Part shown: positions 45,656-54,001 of the stretch, one piece after another
Layout of the letters: every line of letters starts with the position of its first letter
How positions within the stretch are numbered: the first letter of the stretch is position 1
Assembly (NCBI RefSeq): GCF_020782115.1
Contig: NZ_JAJGMW010000019.1
Location: 25,963 to 89,962 of the forward strand
Reading direction: 5' to 3'
DNA length: 64,000 nt
From: Leeuwenhoekiella parthenopeia
Lineage (GTDB): Bacteria > Bacteroidota > Bacteroidia > Flavobacteriales > Flavobacteriaceae
Notes under the pieces: generated by a model
Told to the model about the DNA's origin: nothing
What the model saw: the letters and a program-made list of their open reading frames with translations, nothing else
Database searches by the model: none
Made by a program: the position numbers and the translations under genes

Positions 45656-46486
45656 ATGAGAAAATTAATGATGGTATCTGCCTCTGCGCTGGTACTGCTA
45701 AGTTCTTGTGTATCTCAGAAAAAATACGCTGCTTTAGAAGCAAAACAGCGTGAGACTCAAGACATGTTAAATACTGCAACTGTTAAATTAAATGCGTGTC
45801 TGGCTACAGAAGAAAGCCTTCGCGATCAGATTGCCGATTTACGTAAAACCAATACAGACCTTATCAACACTCAGGGTAACCTGACCACGCTGTCTGCAAA
45901 AGGTGCAGAAAACCTGGAGAAATCTTTGGAGCAAATGAAAGAAAAAGATCTTCAGATCAAAGCTTTCCGCGATGCGCTTAACCGCAAAGATTCGGTAACT
46001 CTTGCTTTAGTTACCAGTTTAAAGGGTGCAATAGGCAACATGAACGACGAAGACATCGAGATCAATGTTGAGAAAGGTGTGGTTTATGTTTCTATTTCAG
46101 ATAAATTACTTTTCAACAGCGGTCGTTGGGATGTTACCAGCCGTGCTAAGGAAGTTTTAGGCAAAGTTGCTACTGTTGTAAAAAACAAGCCTGAAATCGA
46201 ATTTATGGTTGAAGGTCACACAGACAGCAAACCAATCAGCACTGCAGTTATTGAAGACAACTGGGATCTTAGTGTGAAACGTGCAACTTCAGTAGTACGT
46301 ATCTTGCAAGAAGAATTTGGTGTACCACCAGAGCGTATGGTAGCTGCAGGTAGAAGTTATTATGTACCTCTAGCCAGCAACGATACTGCAGAAGGTCGTG
46401 CCCGTAACCGTAGAACCCGTATTGTGGTACTGCCTAAGCTAGATCAGTTCTACAAAATGATTGAAGATGGAATGCCTAAAAACTAG
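45656..46486 (+). CDS. OmpA-family peptidoglycan-binding lipoprotein
   Basis: The 276-aa protein has a lipoprotein signal (ALVLLSSCVSQKK, with Cys18 as the lipid site). A coiled-coil linker (about 25-115) follows, and then a C-terminal OmpA/MotB domain (about 145-262, with FMVEGHTDSKPIST and NWDLSVKRATSVVRILQEEFG), which binds diaminopimelate in peptidoglycan and tethers the outer membrane. The final motif AEGRARNRRTRIVVLPK is typical. Strong codon bias and its own promoter suggest an abundant envelope protein. Confidence 0.95.
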   Translation: MRKLMMVSASALVLLSSCVSQKKYAALEAKQRETQDMLNTATVKLNACLATEESLRDQIADLRKTNTDLINTQGNLTTLSAKGAENLEKSLEQMKEKDLQIKAFRDALNRKDSVTLALVTSLKGAIGNMNDEDIEINVEKGVVYVSISDKLLFNSGRWDVTSRAKEVLGKVATVVKNKPEIEFMVEGHTDSKPISTAVIEDNWDLSVKRATSVVRILQEEFGVPPERMVAAGRSYYVPLASNDTAEGRARNRRTRIVVLPKLDQFYKMIEDGMPKN

Positions 46487-46513
46487 GTAAGCTTTCAATC
46501 TTTGAAAATAAAG

Positions 46514-46537
46514 AAACCCGGCCTTTGGACCGGGTTT
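46514..46537. terminator. Bidirectional rho-independent terminator
   Basis: The 8-bp GC-rich stem AAACCCGG/CCGGGTTT with an 8-base loop is followed by TTT and a CTTTTT run. It separates the ompA-like gene from the convergent hydrolase gene. Confidence 0.85.
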
Positions 46538-46559
46538 TTTCTTTTTATATAATTCTGAA

Positions 46560-47396
46560 TTAGTCCTTTAGAAAGTCAATGAGAATTTTATTTACTTCTT
46601 CGGTATGCGTAAAAACCAAACCGTGTGGCGCGCCTTTAATGACTTCATAACGGCTGCCTTTTACGATAGAAGCCGCCTGCTCTCCGGAAGGTTTAATAGG
46701 TACCACCTGGTCTGCATCTCCGTGAATAATCAAGGTAGGGATGTCAAATTTCTCGAGATCCGCTCTAAAATCTGTTGTGCCAAATGAAGTGATACAATCT
46801 AAAGTACCCTTGGGCGATGCGCCTGCGGCAATTGACCAATTAAAGTGAACCTGCGCTTCACTGATTTTGTCCTTGTTATCGTCGTAATTGACAAAATTGT
46901 TTCCAAAATCTTTTAAGAAGGCCAACCTGTCTTTACGAACCGCAGCTTTAAACCCGTCAAAAGTCTCCTGCGGAACACCGTCAGGATTATCATCGGTCTT
47001 GAGCATAAATGCAGCGACTGAAGAAACCAAAGCCGCTTTTTTCAGCTTTGATGTCCCATAATTCCCAATGTATCGTGACACTTCGCCGCCTCCCATCGAA
47101 AACCCTACAATCGTAACATTTTCAAGGTCAAGCCCTGTAATCAAATCGTTTAGATCTTTAGCCAAGGTGTCGTAATCATAGCCGCTCCAGGGTTTATCAG
47201 AACGTCCAAAACCACGACGATCAAAGGCAATCACGCGGTGGCCGGCTTCTACCAGCACCTGTGTTTGGTATTCCCACATTTGGGCACTTAACGGCCAGCC
47301 GTGAATGAGGATCACCGGATCACCGGTACCATAATCCTCGTAATACAGTTTGATGTTTTCTCTATTTTCAATAGAGCTTGTTTTAAAATAACTCAT
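46560..47396 (-). CDS. Alpha/beta hydrolase, non-heme chloroperoxidase/esterase-like
   Basis: The 278-aa alpha/beta-hydrolase fold protein has the oxyanion motif ILIHGWPLSAQMWEYQ (about 28-43), the nucleophile elbow VGFSMGGGEVSRY (about 97-109, Ser in GFSMGG), the acid in IIHGDADQVVPIKPSG (about 214-229) and the catalytic His in GAPHGLVFTH (about 252-261). Sequence pattern is that of the bromoperoxidase/chloroperoxidase-like esterase group. An upstream GTG (47438) would add 14 basic residues; the ATG at 47396 gives the normal start. Single gene, native substrate unknown. Confidence 0.92.
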   Translation of the reverse strand: MSYFKTSSIENRENIKLYYEDYGTGDPVILIHGWPLSAQMWEYQTQVLVEAGHRVIAFDRRGFGRSDKPWSGYDYDTLAKDLNDLITGLDLENVTIVGFSMGGGEVSRYIGNYGTSKLKKAALVSSVAAFMLKTDDNPDGVPQETFDGFKAAVRKDRLAFLKDFGNNFVNYDDNKDKISEAQVHFNWSIAAGASPKGTLDCITSFGTTDFRADLEKFDIPTLIIHGDADQVVPIKPSGEQAASIVKGSRYEVIKGAPHGLVFTHTEEVNKILIDFLKD

Positions 47397-47509
47397 AGAT
47401 TTTTTTTTATTCCCGAAACGGGAGTTGTTTTTTTTCACCGGTAAACTGCTTTCAGTATTCTGTAAAACAAAGCTTAAAATGCAATTTCCAGATCGTACTA
47501 TAAATTACG

Positions 47510-47541
47510 AAGCCCCGGATAAAATTCTTTATCCAGGGCTT
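47510..47541 (-). terminator. Hairpin downstream of tsaC gene
   Basis: The stem AAGCCC-GGATAAA pairs with TTTATCC-GGGCTT around one C/A mismatch. It lies 39 bases after the tsaC stop; the following minus-strand sequence is only weakly T-rich. The remaining 183-base gap shows no other feature. Confidence 0.5.
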
Positions 47542-47579
47542 CAGTTTAATACGATTTTAACCGTATTTCTATATGTTTT

Positions 47580-48197
47580 CTAAATGGTCAGGACTCCTTT
47601 TCCTTCCCGTATCAGGACAGCTTCACCACTTGTAAGATCTATCACGGTTGAAGGAATATTTCCACCGTAACCACCATCAACGACAGCATCAACGAGTTTA
47701 TCCCATTTTTCTAATATCAACTCGGGATCTGTGGTATATTCAATCACCTCATCTTCATCACGTATAGAAGTCGAAATAATAGGATTACCCAACTCCTTAA
47801 CGATCGCCCGGGCTAAGGCGTTATCGGGCACACGTATACCCACTGTTTTTTTCTTTTTAAATACGGTAGGCAGGTTGTTATTCCCCGGCAGGATAAATGT
47901 ATAAGGTCCCGGAAGCGCTCTCTTGAGCAATTTAAAAGTAGGCGTATCTATTTGCCTCACGTAGTCTGAGAGATTACTCAAATCTTCGCAAATAAAGGAA
48001 AAATTGGCCTTATCCAGTTTCACTCCACGCAAATGTGCCACGCGCTCCAGGGCGCGATTACTGGTAATATCACATCCCAAACCGTAAACGGTATCTGTAG
48101 GATAGATGATCACTCCGTCGTTTTTAAGAATCTTGACGATACGTTTAATCTCCCGCTCACTCGGGTTTTCTTCGTAAACTTTAATAAATTCTGCCAT
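47580..48197 (-). CDS. tsaC: L-threonylcarbamoyladenylate synthase (YrdC/Sua5 family)
   Basis: The 205-aa enzyme makes threonylcarbamoyl-AMP from threonine, bicarbonate and ATP, the substrate for TsaD in t6A synthesis. Family blocks visible are DGVIIYPTDTVYGLGCDITS (about 28-47), RVAHLRGVKLDKANFSFIC (about 52-70), PGPYTFILPG (about 91-100), KTVGIRVPDN (about 112-121) and NPIISTSIRDEDE (about 133-145). It is the short form without a Sua5 C-terminal domain. It lies 4 bases after the DUF2945 gene. This subgroup is also named YciO; assignment to the t6A pathway is likely but not certain. Confidence 0.87.
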   Translation of the reverse strand: MAEFIKVYEENPSEREIKRIVKILKNDGVIIYPTDTVYGLGCDITSNRALERVAHLRGVKLDKANFSFICEDLSNLSDYVRQIDTPTFKLLKRALPGPYTFILPGNNNLPTVFKKKKTVGIRVPDNALARAIVKELGNPIISTSIRDEDEVIEYTTDPELILEKWDKLVDAVVDGGYGGNIPSTVIDLTSGEAVLIREGKGVLTI

Positions 48198-48201
48198 AGT
48201 T

Positions 48202-48411
48202 TTAGGCTTTTTGAACTTCGCTTTCCAGTTTTAAAACCTTAGCTCCGTCTTCCTGTTCAATATAAAGGGCCTTGTTTCCCTCTTCTCCTTTACGGGTGAT
48301 TTCAGAGCCGTCAATAGTTTTAGTCATTTCTTTTGTGTAGGTCTTCTTAACCGTACCGGTTGCAGTACCGTTGCCCCATTTCCATTTTACTTCGCTTCCT
48401 TCTCGTATCAT
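48202..48411 (-). CDS. Small DUF2945/hypervirulence-associated TUDOR-domain protein
   Basis: The 69-residue protein starts MIREGSEVKWKWGNGTATG and has the SH3/Tudor-like pattern VKWKWGNG...TGTVKKTY...NKALYIEQEDG, characteristic of the DUF2945 (hypervirulence-associated TUDOR) family. The family occurs widely in bacteria and plants' pathogens and has no proven biochemical function. The length is normal. It is the first gene of a short operon with tsaC, 4 bases apart. Confidence 0.85.
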   Translation of the reverse strand: MIREGSEVKWKWGNGTATGTVKKTYTKEMTKTIDGSEITRKGEEGNKALYIEQEDGAKVLKLESEVQKA

Positions 48412-48491
48412 CTTTTTCTTTTAAAAATAAATGACTTATGGAAAATAAGCCTTCACCCTAACAGAAGATTAACGTTGCCTAAAGCCGGCGA

Positions 48492-49121
48492 CTAGTTCGC
48501 CCAAAACCGGTATTTATAGAGTAATTGAGCTACATGAGCCTCCCATGCTATCTCTTTCTGACGGTCAACAGAGTGTTTGGTTTCCCGGTCAAAATCTGCC
48601 TGCATCGCTTTACGGGCCTTTTCTACCTGTTGATAAATGCTCTGTATTTCAGATTTTGAATTGCGGCTGAACCGGTACTCGGCAATGGCCTTGCGCAATA
48701 TACGTGCGTGGAGTTCAGAAATATCAAAATGCGTTTGCTCGTGAGCTAATGTGGTTTCGTTGATCAGCTTTGGGATATACCACGAAAGATTGGGGTAGAA
48801 ATTGGCCCGAACCTGTGAGGAATTTTTAATATAATAGCCTTTAGCATCTAGGGTATAGGTATGGCTTATCCCGGTATTTGAGGTTGCCGCAAAATTGCTG
48901 TACCTATCGGGAACACCTCTAAAATCAGACCAACTCAATCTTTTATTGGGTTCCCAGCTAAAGCGCACGTTTTTGTTGATCGTGCGAAAAACGTATTCTT
49001 CTGAAGGGCCGGTCTCAACTTCAGTATTCTGATCAGGGCTGTTTACTGCAAATACGTTTCCCCCCAGAGGCGAAAGTCCCAGAAAAACTGAAATGATCGT
49101 CGTATGCAGTAAGCGTATCAT
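48492..49121 (-). CDS. DUF922 secreted zinc metalloprotease-like protein
   Basis: The 209-aa protein has a signal peptide (about 1-25, ending NVFAV) and matches DUF922. The domain is marked by RLSWSDFRGVPDRYSNFAA (about 60-78), and the metalloprotease motif is in TLAHEQTHFDISELHARIL (about 124-142), where H-E-x-x-H is intact. The upstream gene overlaps its start by 4 bases (ATGA type), implying translational coupling to the asparagine-synthetase-B-named gene. Predicted periplasmic peptidase; substrate unknown. Confidence 0.85.
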   Translation of the reverse strand: MIRLLHTTIISVFLGLSPLGGNVFAVNSPDQNTEVETGPSEEYVFRTINKNVRFSWEPNKRLSWSDFRGVPDRYSNFAATSNTGISHTYTLDAKGYYIKNSSQVRANFYPNLSWYIPKLINETTLAHEQTHFDISELHARILRKAIAEYRFSRNSKSEIQSIYQQVEKARKAMQADFDRETKHSVDRQKEIAWEAHVAQLLYKYRFWAN

Positions 49122-50422
49122 GTTTTTTGCTTTTTCTTTTTAGCAGCCGGAAACAAGATGTTATTCAGAATAAGTCGGTAACCCGGGCTTGTAGGATGAA
49201 GTCTCAATTCGGTTTTAGGGTCACCTACCCGATGCTGGTAATCTTCAGGATCGTGGCCTCCGTAAAACGTAAAAAAGCCTTTACCTTTTACTCCGTGAAT
49301 GTAACGTGCTTCACCATTAGCCTTGTTTTCACCCATTACCAAAACCTGAGGTTTGATCTGCTCTGCGTTGTAGGCCGTGGTCTGTCCCATAAAACCTTTA
49401 ACCAAAGCAGTGTGGTTTTGGCACAACATAGTAGGCACGGGATCCCATTTTGCCGAAAAACCTTTCAGACTAAAATAATCGCTATCAGCATTTACCCTGC
49501 GATAAGGGGTGGTGTCTATACTTGAAAATTCATAACGCGCCGGATTTTTTTCAAGCATAAAATCCTGAAAGGCAAACGTGCGCTCAAAGCTGATTCTGCT
49601 CTGATAGTTGGGATCTGAAGCATCGCCGTCAAACATAGGCTCACAAATATCTACCCCTTCTGCAGAGAGCGCTATATCAAAACTGTCTGTAGCGCTGCAC
49701 ATCGCAAACATAAAACCACCACCTATGACGTAATCACTTATTTTATTGGCAACAGCCAGTTTTTCCCGGGAAACTTTATCATAACCCAAATCTGCCGCTA
49801 ATGCCTCTGCATCCTGCTTGTCTTTAATGTACCAGGGAGCTGCGCGGTACGAGCCGTAAAATTTACCGTATTGTCCGGTAAAGTCCTCGTGGTGTAAATG
49901 CAACCAGTCGTATAGTACCAGCTCGTCTGCAAGCACTTCGCGATCATAGATTTTGGTATACGGAATTTCGGCATATTCTAAAACCATGGTAACCGCGTCA
50001 TCCCAGGGCGCTGTTCCATCGGGTGTGTATACTGCAACTTTGGGAGCTTTCTCGAGCACTACGGCTTCCATATTTTGAGATGGACTTTCTATTTCTGCCA
50101 AAATACTTTCGGCTTTTGCATCACTGATCACTTCAAAAGAAACCCCGCGAATCTTGCATTCTTTCTGTAACTCTTCGGTATCCGGAAGCAGAAAAGATCC
50201 GCCGCGATAATTGAGCAGCCATTTTACTTTTTGCTGTTTGGCCAGCGTCCAGTAGGTGATTCCGTAGGCTTTTAAATGTTCCTTTTGGCTATCGGCATCC
50301 ATAGGGATTAAAACGTAAGAGGCCATTGCCGGTATTGTAAAAACGAATAACAAAACCCCGATTAGGAGGGCTCTTAGTCGTACCTGAGTAGACGTATTTG
50401 GGTAAGTAAAGTTTGTTTTCAT
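49118..50422 (-). CDS. Secreted Bacteroidota protein of the misnamed asparagine synthetase B family
   Basis: The 434-aa protein has a signal peptide (about 17-35, ending IPAMA). It matches a Flavobacteriia family that databases label asparagine synthetase B, with YVLIPMDADSQKEHLKAYGI (about 36-55) and DWLHLHHEDFTGQYGKFYGS (about 169-188). It lacks the N-terminal catalytic Cys2 of glutamine amidotransferases and the SGGxDS ATP-pyrophosphatase motif, so this name is not supported. The GGGFMFAMCSATDSFDIAL segment (about 234-252) contains a Cys in a turn similar to type-1 amidotransferase-like nucleophile elbows, and could be an active site. It is coupled to DUF922 by a 4-base overlap. Confidence 0.8.
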   Translation of the reverse strand: MKTNFTYPNTSTQVRLRALLIGVLLFVFTIPAMASYVLIPMDADSQKEHLKAYGITYWTLAKQQKVKWLLNYRGGSFLLPDTEELQKECKIRGVSFEVISDAKAESILAEIESPSQNMEAVVLEKAPKVAVYTPDGTAPWDDAVTMVLEYAEIPYTKIYDREVLADELVLYDWLHLHHEDFTGQYGKFYGSYRAAPWYIKDKQDAEALAADLGYDKVSREKLAVANKISDYVIGGGFMFAMCSATDSFDIALSAEGVDICEPMFDGDASDPNYQSRISFERTFAFQDFMLEKNPARYEFSSIDTTPYRRVNADSDYFSLKGFSAKWDPVPTMLCQNHTALVKGFMGQTTAYNAEQIKPQVLVMGENKANGEARYIHGVKGKGFFTFYGGHDPEDYQHRVGDPKTELRLHPTSPGYRLILNNILFPAAKKKKQKT

Positions 50423-50504
50423 ATGCGTTGCTTAAAATACAACGTTGCAAAGAATATGCCTAGTATCCAGGAATCATATTCCTTAAAAGGATTTCATTAT
50501 AAAT

Positions 50505-51065
50505 TTAATTGAAAAGGCGACCTATACGTATGCGGTGATAGCGCTGAATGATAACCGGATACGCATTGCCCAAAATATTGATCAAAAACGCAAAGCCCAC
50601 AAGCCAATAATAGCGAAAGTATACGAGTATTATGCAGGCCAGAAAAGTAACTACAAATGCCCCCAGATGGCCAAATTCTGATTGCCTGGTTTGATACATA
50701 AAATTTCTGATTCCTTGTCGTGAGCCGTCAAAATACTTTTTTCTATTTTCTGTTGTTCCCCAAAAAAATAACAGAAGCGCTTTTCTGAAATATTCAACCT
50801 GCGCAACAGCGTAGAGCCTTTTCAACCTTTCAGGATGCCGAATCACATAATAGCCGTCCGGTAAAATTTTATGGGTAGGATATACAAACCCCAAAAAAGC
50901 AAAAACACCCGTGATACAAAGACTCAATAAAAAAGCCATGATAAATTGAATACCAATGGAAATTGGACCAGGCTCCAATCGAATGAATAAAGCCACCAGA
51001 ACATAAACCTGATAAGCCAGAAAAAATGCAAAAAGAGTAAAAGCGATTTTTTTTAAAAGACTCAT
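50505..51065 (-). CDS. Integral membrane protein, CrtO-type acyltransferase-like
   Basis: This 186-aa protein has about four hydrophobic helices (about 5-25, 35-58, 128-146, 148-165). The end, QSEFGHLGAFVVTF and NILGNAYPVIIQRYHRIRI, resembles the C-terminal signature of the glycosyl-4,4'-diaponeurosporenoate acyltransferase (CrtO) family, which has an H-x-x-x-x-x-pattern followed by NxYPIxxQRYNR. The similarity is judged by eye and may be remote, so function is uncertain. No carotenoid genes are nearby. It lies between the secreted AsnB-like gene and dnaB; a terminator hairpin lies upstream at 51098-51127. Confidence 0.6.
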   Translation of the reverse strand: MSLLKKIAFTLFAFFLAYQVYVLVALFIRLEPGPISIGIQFIMAFLLSLCITGVFAFLGFVYPTHKILPDGYYVIRHPERLKRLYAVAQVEYFRKALLLFFWGTTENRKKYFDGSRQGIRNFMYQTRQSEFGHLGAFVVTFLACIILVYFRYYWLVGFAFLINILGNAYPVIIQRYHRIRIGRLFN

Positions 51066-51097
51066 GGGCTGTTGAGATTGAGATTTTGAAAATAAAA

Positions 51098-51127
51098 AAA
51101 AGGAAGCTGTTTTAACTGCTTCCTTTT
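51098..51127 (-). terminator. Rho-independent terminator after dnaB
   Basis: A perfect 10-bp stem AAAAGGAAGC/GCTTCCTTTT with a 10-base loop is followed on the minus strand by TTTTTTTATTTT. It lies 27 bases after the dnaB stop. Confidence 0.85.
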
Positions 51128-51153
51128 AAATTATACAAACATTCTAAATTGAA

Positions 51154-52716
51154 TTAAAACGGAACCTCATCTTCGCCATCGCGGTCAAAACCACCATCAT
51201 TCATGCTGCTTCCAAAAGCCTGATCGGGAGTTGGGAAGGTATCGGGTCTAAAGGTATCATCGTTTGCCGCGGCGTTTTGGTTCATCGCCGACTCAAACTG
51301 GTAAGGCGTACTGAAATCATCAAGGTTATCAAATTTACCCAGATGGCCAATAAACTTAAGCCTGATATTTTCAAGTCCCCCGTTACGGTGCTTGGCTACG
51401 ATAAACTCGGCCTGCCCGTCTGTAGGGCTGCGTTCTTCATCATCCCACTCATCAATTTTATAGTATTCGGGACGGTAGATAAACGATACAATATCTGCAT
51501 CCTGCTCAATCGCACCAGATTCCCGAAGGTCAGAAAGCAACGGACGCTTGCTACCCCCACGGGTCTCAACGGCACGAGAAAGCTGTGATAGCGCGATTAC
51601 CGGCACATCAAGTTCTTTTGCCAAAGCCTTAAGGTTACGCGAGATCATCGAGATCTCCTGTTCACGGTTCCCGTTTTTCTGGCTGCCTCCTGCGGTCATC
51701 AACTGCAGGTAGTCAATGATAATCATTCTAATACCGTGTTGTGAGGCGAGACGACGTGCTTTTGCACGCAGGTCAAAGATGGAAAGCGACGGCGTATCGT
51801 CAATAAAAAGCGGGGCTTTCTCCAGACTTTTTACTTTTACGTTAAGTTGCTCCCACTCGTGTTTTTCAAGCTTTCCGGTACGCAACTTCTCTGAAGAAAG
51901 ACCGGTTTCTGAAGATATCAAACGGGTAATCAACTGTACCGAAGCCATCTCGAGTGAGAAGAATGCTACCGGTATGCCCTGGCCTACTGCGATGTTTCGC
52001 GCCATAGACAAGGTTAATGCCGTTTTACCCATACCCGGACGTGCCGCAACGATAATTAAGTCACTGGGCTGCCACCCGGAAGTAAGCTTATCGAGACGGT
52101 CAAAGCCCGAAGGAATACCGGAAAGACCTTCTTTATTTGAAATTTCTTCAATTTTCTTTTTAGCCTGAATTACCAGACTCTGCGCTGTTTCTGAACTACG
52201 CTTAATATTGCCCTGAGTTACTTCGTACAGTTTACTTTCAGCGTTGTCTAACAGGTCAAAAACGTCTGTCGTCTCATCGTAGGCCTCTTCAATAATTTCG
52301 TTAGAAATCTTAATGAGGCTTCGCTGAATGTACTTCTGCAAAATGATACGCGCATGGTACTCAATATGGGCAGAAGAAGATACTTTTTGGGTAAGTTGTA
52401 TCAAATAATAGTCGCCTCCGGCCTTATCAAGCTTGGCCATTTGCTTGAGTTGCTCAGAAACGGTTAATAAGTCTATGGGCTCCCCGTTTTCAAAGAGTGA
52501 TCTAATGGCATCATAGATGTGCTGATGCGCTTCTTTGTAGAAAACTTCGGGACTAAGAATGTCGATGATTTCATCAACACCCTTTTTATCAATCATCATC
52601 GCTCCAAGAACAACTTGCTCTAAATCAATAGCTTGAGGCGGTATTTTACCCTTCTCGAGGGCAATAACATCCTTAGAGGGAATTATATAGTTAGGTTTGG
52701 TCTTTAGATTTTCCAT
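51154..52716 (-). CDS. dnaB: Replicative DNA helicase
   Basis: This 520-aa protein is the hexameric helicase that unwinds the replication fork. The N-terminal DnaB domain (about 25-130, PPQAIDLEQVVLGAMMID) is followed by the RecA-like ATPase with Walker A ARPGMGKTALTLSMARN (about 227-243), Walker B IIIDYLQLM (about 327-335) and the family block PVIALSQLSRAVETRGGSKR (about 366-385). The C-terminal tail rich in Asp/Phe/Pro (after about 460) is typical for Flavobacteriia. No intein is present. It has an intergenic region with DnaA-box-like sequence upstream. Confidence 0.98.
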   Translation of the reverse strand: MENLKTKPNYIIPSKDVIALEKGKIPPQAIDLEQVVLGAMMIDKKGVDEIIDILSPEVFYKEAHQHIYDAIRSLFENGEPIDLLTVSEQLKQMAKLDKAGGDYYLIQLTQKVSSSAHIEYHARIILQKYIQRSLIKISNEIIEEAYDETTDVFDLLDNAESKLYEVTQGNIKRSSETAQSLVIQAKKKIEEISNKEGLSGIPSGFDRLDKLTSGWQPSDLIIVAARPGMGKTALTLSMARNIAVGQGIPVAFFSLEMASVQLITRLISSETGLSSEKLRTGKLEKHEWEQLNVKVKSLEKAPLFIDDTPSLSIFDLRAKARRLASQHGIRMIIIDYLQLMTAGGSQKNGNREQEISMISRNLKALAKELDVPVIALSQLSRAVETRGGSKRPLLSDLRESGAIEQDADIVSFIYRPEYYKIDEWDDEERSPTDGQAEFIVAKHRNGGLENIRLKFIGHLGKFDNLDDFSTPYQFESAMNQNAAANDDTFRPDTFPTPDQAFGSSMNDGGFDRDGEDEVPF

Positions 52717-52782
52717 GAGGGCGAATGTAAAAAAAATGTTAAGGGCAGTTCAAGTTTTTTGACCAGTCGTTGTTCACTACAA

Positions 52783-52823
52783 GTTAACAATCTGATTGTT
52801 GATAACTAAATAATCTTGTTAAC
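52783..52823. promoter_or_regulatory. Inverted repeat and DnaA-box-like site upstream of dnaB
   Basis: GTTAACAA (783-790) and TTGTTAAC (816-823) are perfect inverted arms. Between them TGTTGATAA (797-805) is the complement of TTATCAACA, an 8 of 9 match to the DnaA box TTATCCACA. The site lies 67-107 bases upstream of the dnaB start. Short matches of this kind also occur by chance. Confidence 0.35.
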
Positions 52824-52832
52824 AACCATAAA

Positions 52833-52861
52833 AAAATCCAGAGTCAAAAACTCCGGATTTT
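52833..52861 (-). terminator. Rho-independent terminator after accA
   Basis: The stem AAAATCC-A-GAGT pairs with ACTC-C-GGATTTT around one A/C mismatch, loop CAAAA. It is followed by a T-rich run on the minus strand, 25 bases after the accA stop. Confidence 0.75.
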
Positions 52862-52885
52862 AATGACAAGTGATGTTTAAGTCTA

Positions 52886-53839
52886 TTAGCCTTTGAATAC
52901 TCCCATTTCTGAGTATTTATTCATGCGTTTTTTAACCAGATCGGCTGGTGATAAGTTTTTAAACTCATCGTAAGCTTGTAGAATCTTTTCTTTTACCGTA
53001 TCGAAGGTTTTTTGACGGTCGCTGTGGGCTCCTCCCAGAGGTTCTTTTACGATCTCGTCAATGAGTTTTTGCTTTTTCATATCGTTAGCGGTAAGCTTCA
53101 GCGCTTCTGCTGCCTGCTCCTTAAATTCCCAGCTTCTCCATAAAATAGAAGAGCAGGATTCCGGCGAAATAACCGAATACCAGGTGTTCTCAAGCATAAG
53201 CACCTTATCGCCTACTCCAATACCTAGAGCACCACCACTGGCTCCTTCACCTATGATGCAAACGATAATAGGAACTTTTAAGCGGGTCATTTCTAAAATG
53301 TTTCGGGCGATGGCTTCTCCCTGTCCACGCTCTTCAGCTTCCAGACCGGGGTATGCTCCCGGGGTATCAATAAAGGATACTACCGGTAGTCCAAATTTTT
53401 CGGCACTTTTCATCAAACGAAGCGCCTTTCGGTAGCCTTCGGGGTTTGCCATACCAAAATTACGGTACTGCCGTGTTTTTGTATTATATCCCTTTTGCTG
53501 GCCGATGAGCATAAAACTCTGATTGCCTATTTTACCCAGACCTCCTATCATCGCCTTATCGTCTTTGACGTTGCGATCGCCATGAAGTTCTAACCAGGTA
53601 TCGCCGCAAAGCGATTTGATATAATCAAGGGTATAAGGTCTGTTAGGATGGCGTGAGAGTTGTACACGCTGCCAGGGCGTAAGATTTTTATAAAGTTCTT
53701 TCTTGGTTTCCTTGAGCTTTTTCTCAATTTGCTTGCAGGTGTTTGTGACGTCTACATCACTTTCTTCACCTATAAGCGTGCATTTTTCGAGCTGTTCTTC
53801 AAGCTCTTTTATGGGTTGTTCAAAATCTAAATATTCCAT
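52886..53839 (-). CDS. accA: Acetyl-CoA carboxylase carboxyltransferase subunit alpha
   Basis: The 317-aa subunit completes acetyl-CoA carboxylation with AccD to make malonyl-CoA for fatty acid synthesis. Its N-terminal coiled coil ([19 protein letters not shown]) is followed by [20 protein letters not shown] (about 83-102). The crotonase-like core includes [20 protein letters not shown] (about 155-174) and [18 protein letters not shown] (about 190-207). Length is standard. Single gene with promoter-like element upstream at 53864-53871. Confidence 0.97.
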   Translation of the reverse strand: MEYLDFEQPIKELEEQLEKCTLIGEESDVDVTNTCKQIEKKLKETKKELYKNLTPWQRVQLSRHPNRPYTLDYIKSLCGDTWLELHGDRNVKDDKAMIGGLGKIGNQSFMLIGQQKGYNTKTRQYRNFGMANPEGYRKALRLMKSAEKFGLPVVSFIDTPGAYPGLEAEERGQGEAIARNILEMTRLKVPIIVCIIGEGASGGALGIGVGDKVLMLENTWYSVISPESCSSILWRSWEFKEQAAEALKLTANDMKKQKLIDEIVKEPLGGAHSDRQKTFDTVKEKILQAYDEFKNLSPADLVKKRMNKYSEMGVFKG

Positions 53840-53863
53840 TAGGGGAAAATTTTAGTTAGCTGA

Positions 53864-53871
53864 CAAATATA
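53864..53871 (-). promoter_or_regulatory. Predicted -7 promoter element of accA
   Basis: The minus strand reads TATATTTG, matching TAnnTTTG, 24 bases before the accA ATG. Confidence 0.5.
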
Positions 53872-54001
53872 AAGTATTTACTCGATAATGGAGAATGAAT
53901 ACAGGTTGGGTTAGCGTGAAATCAATATAATTAAACTCAGGCCTAAAGGGTGATACGACTCTCCGTTTTTCGGTTTTTAAAGATTTCAGACATTTGCAGA
54001 A

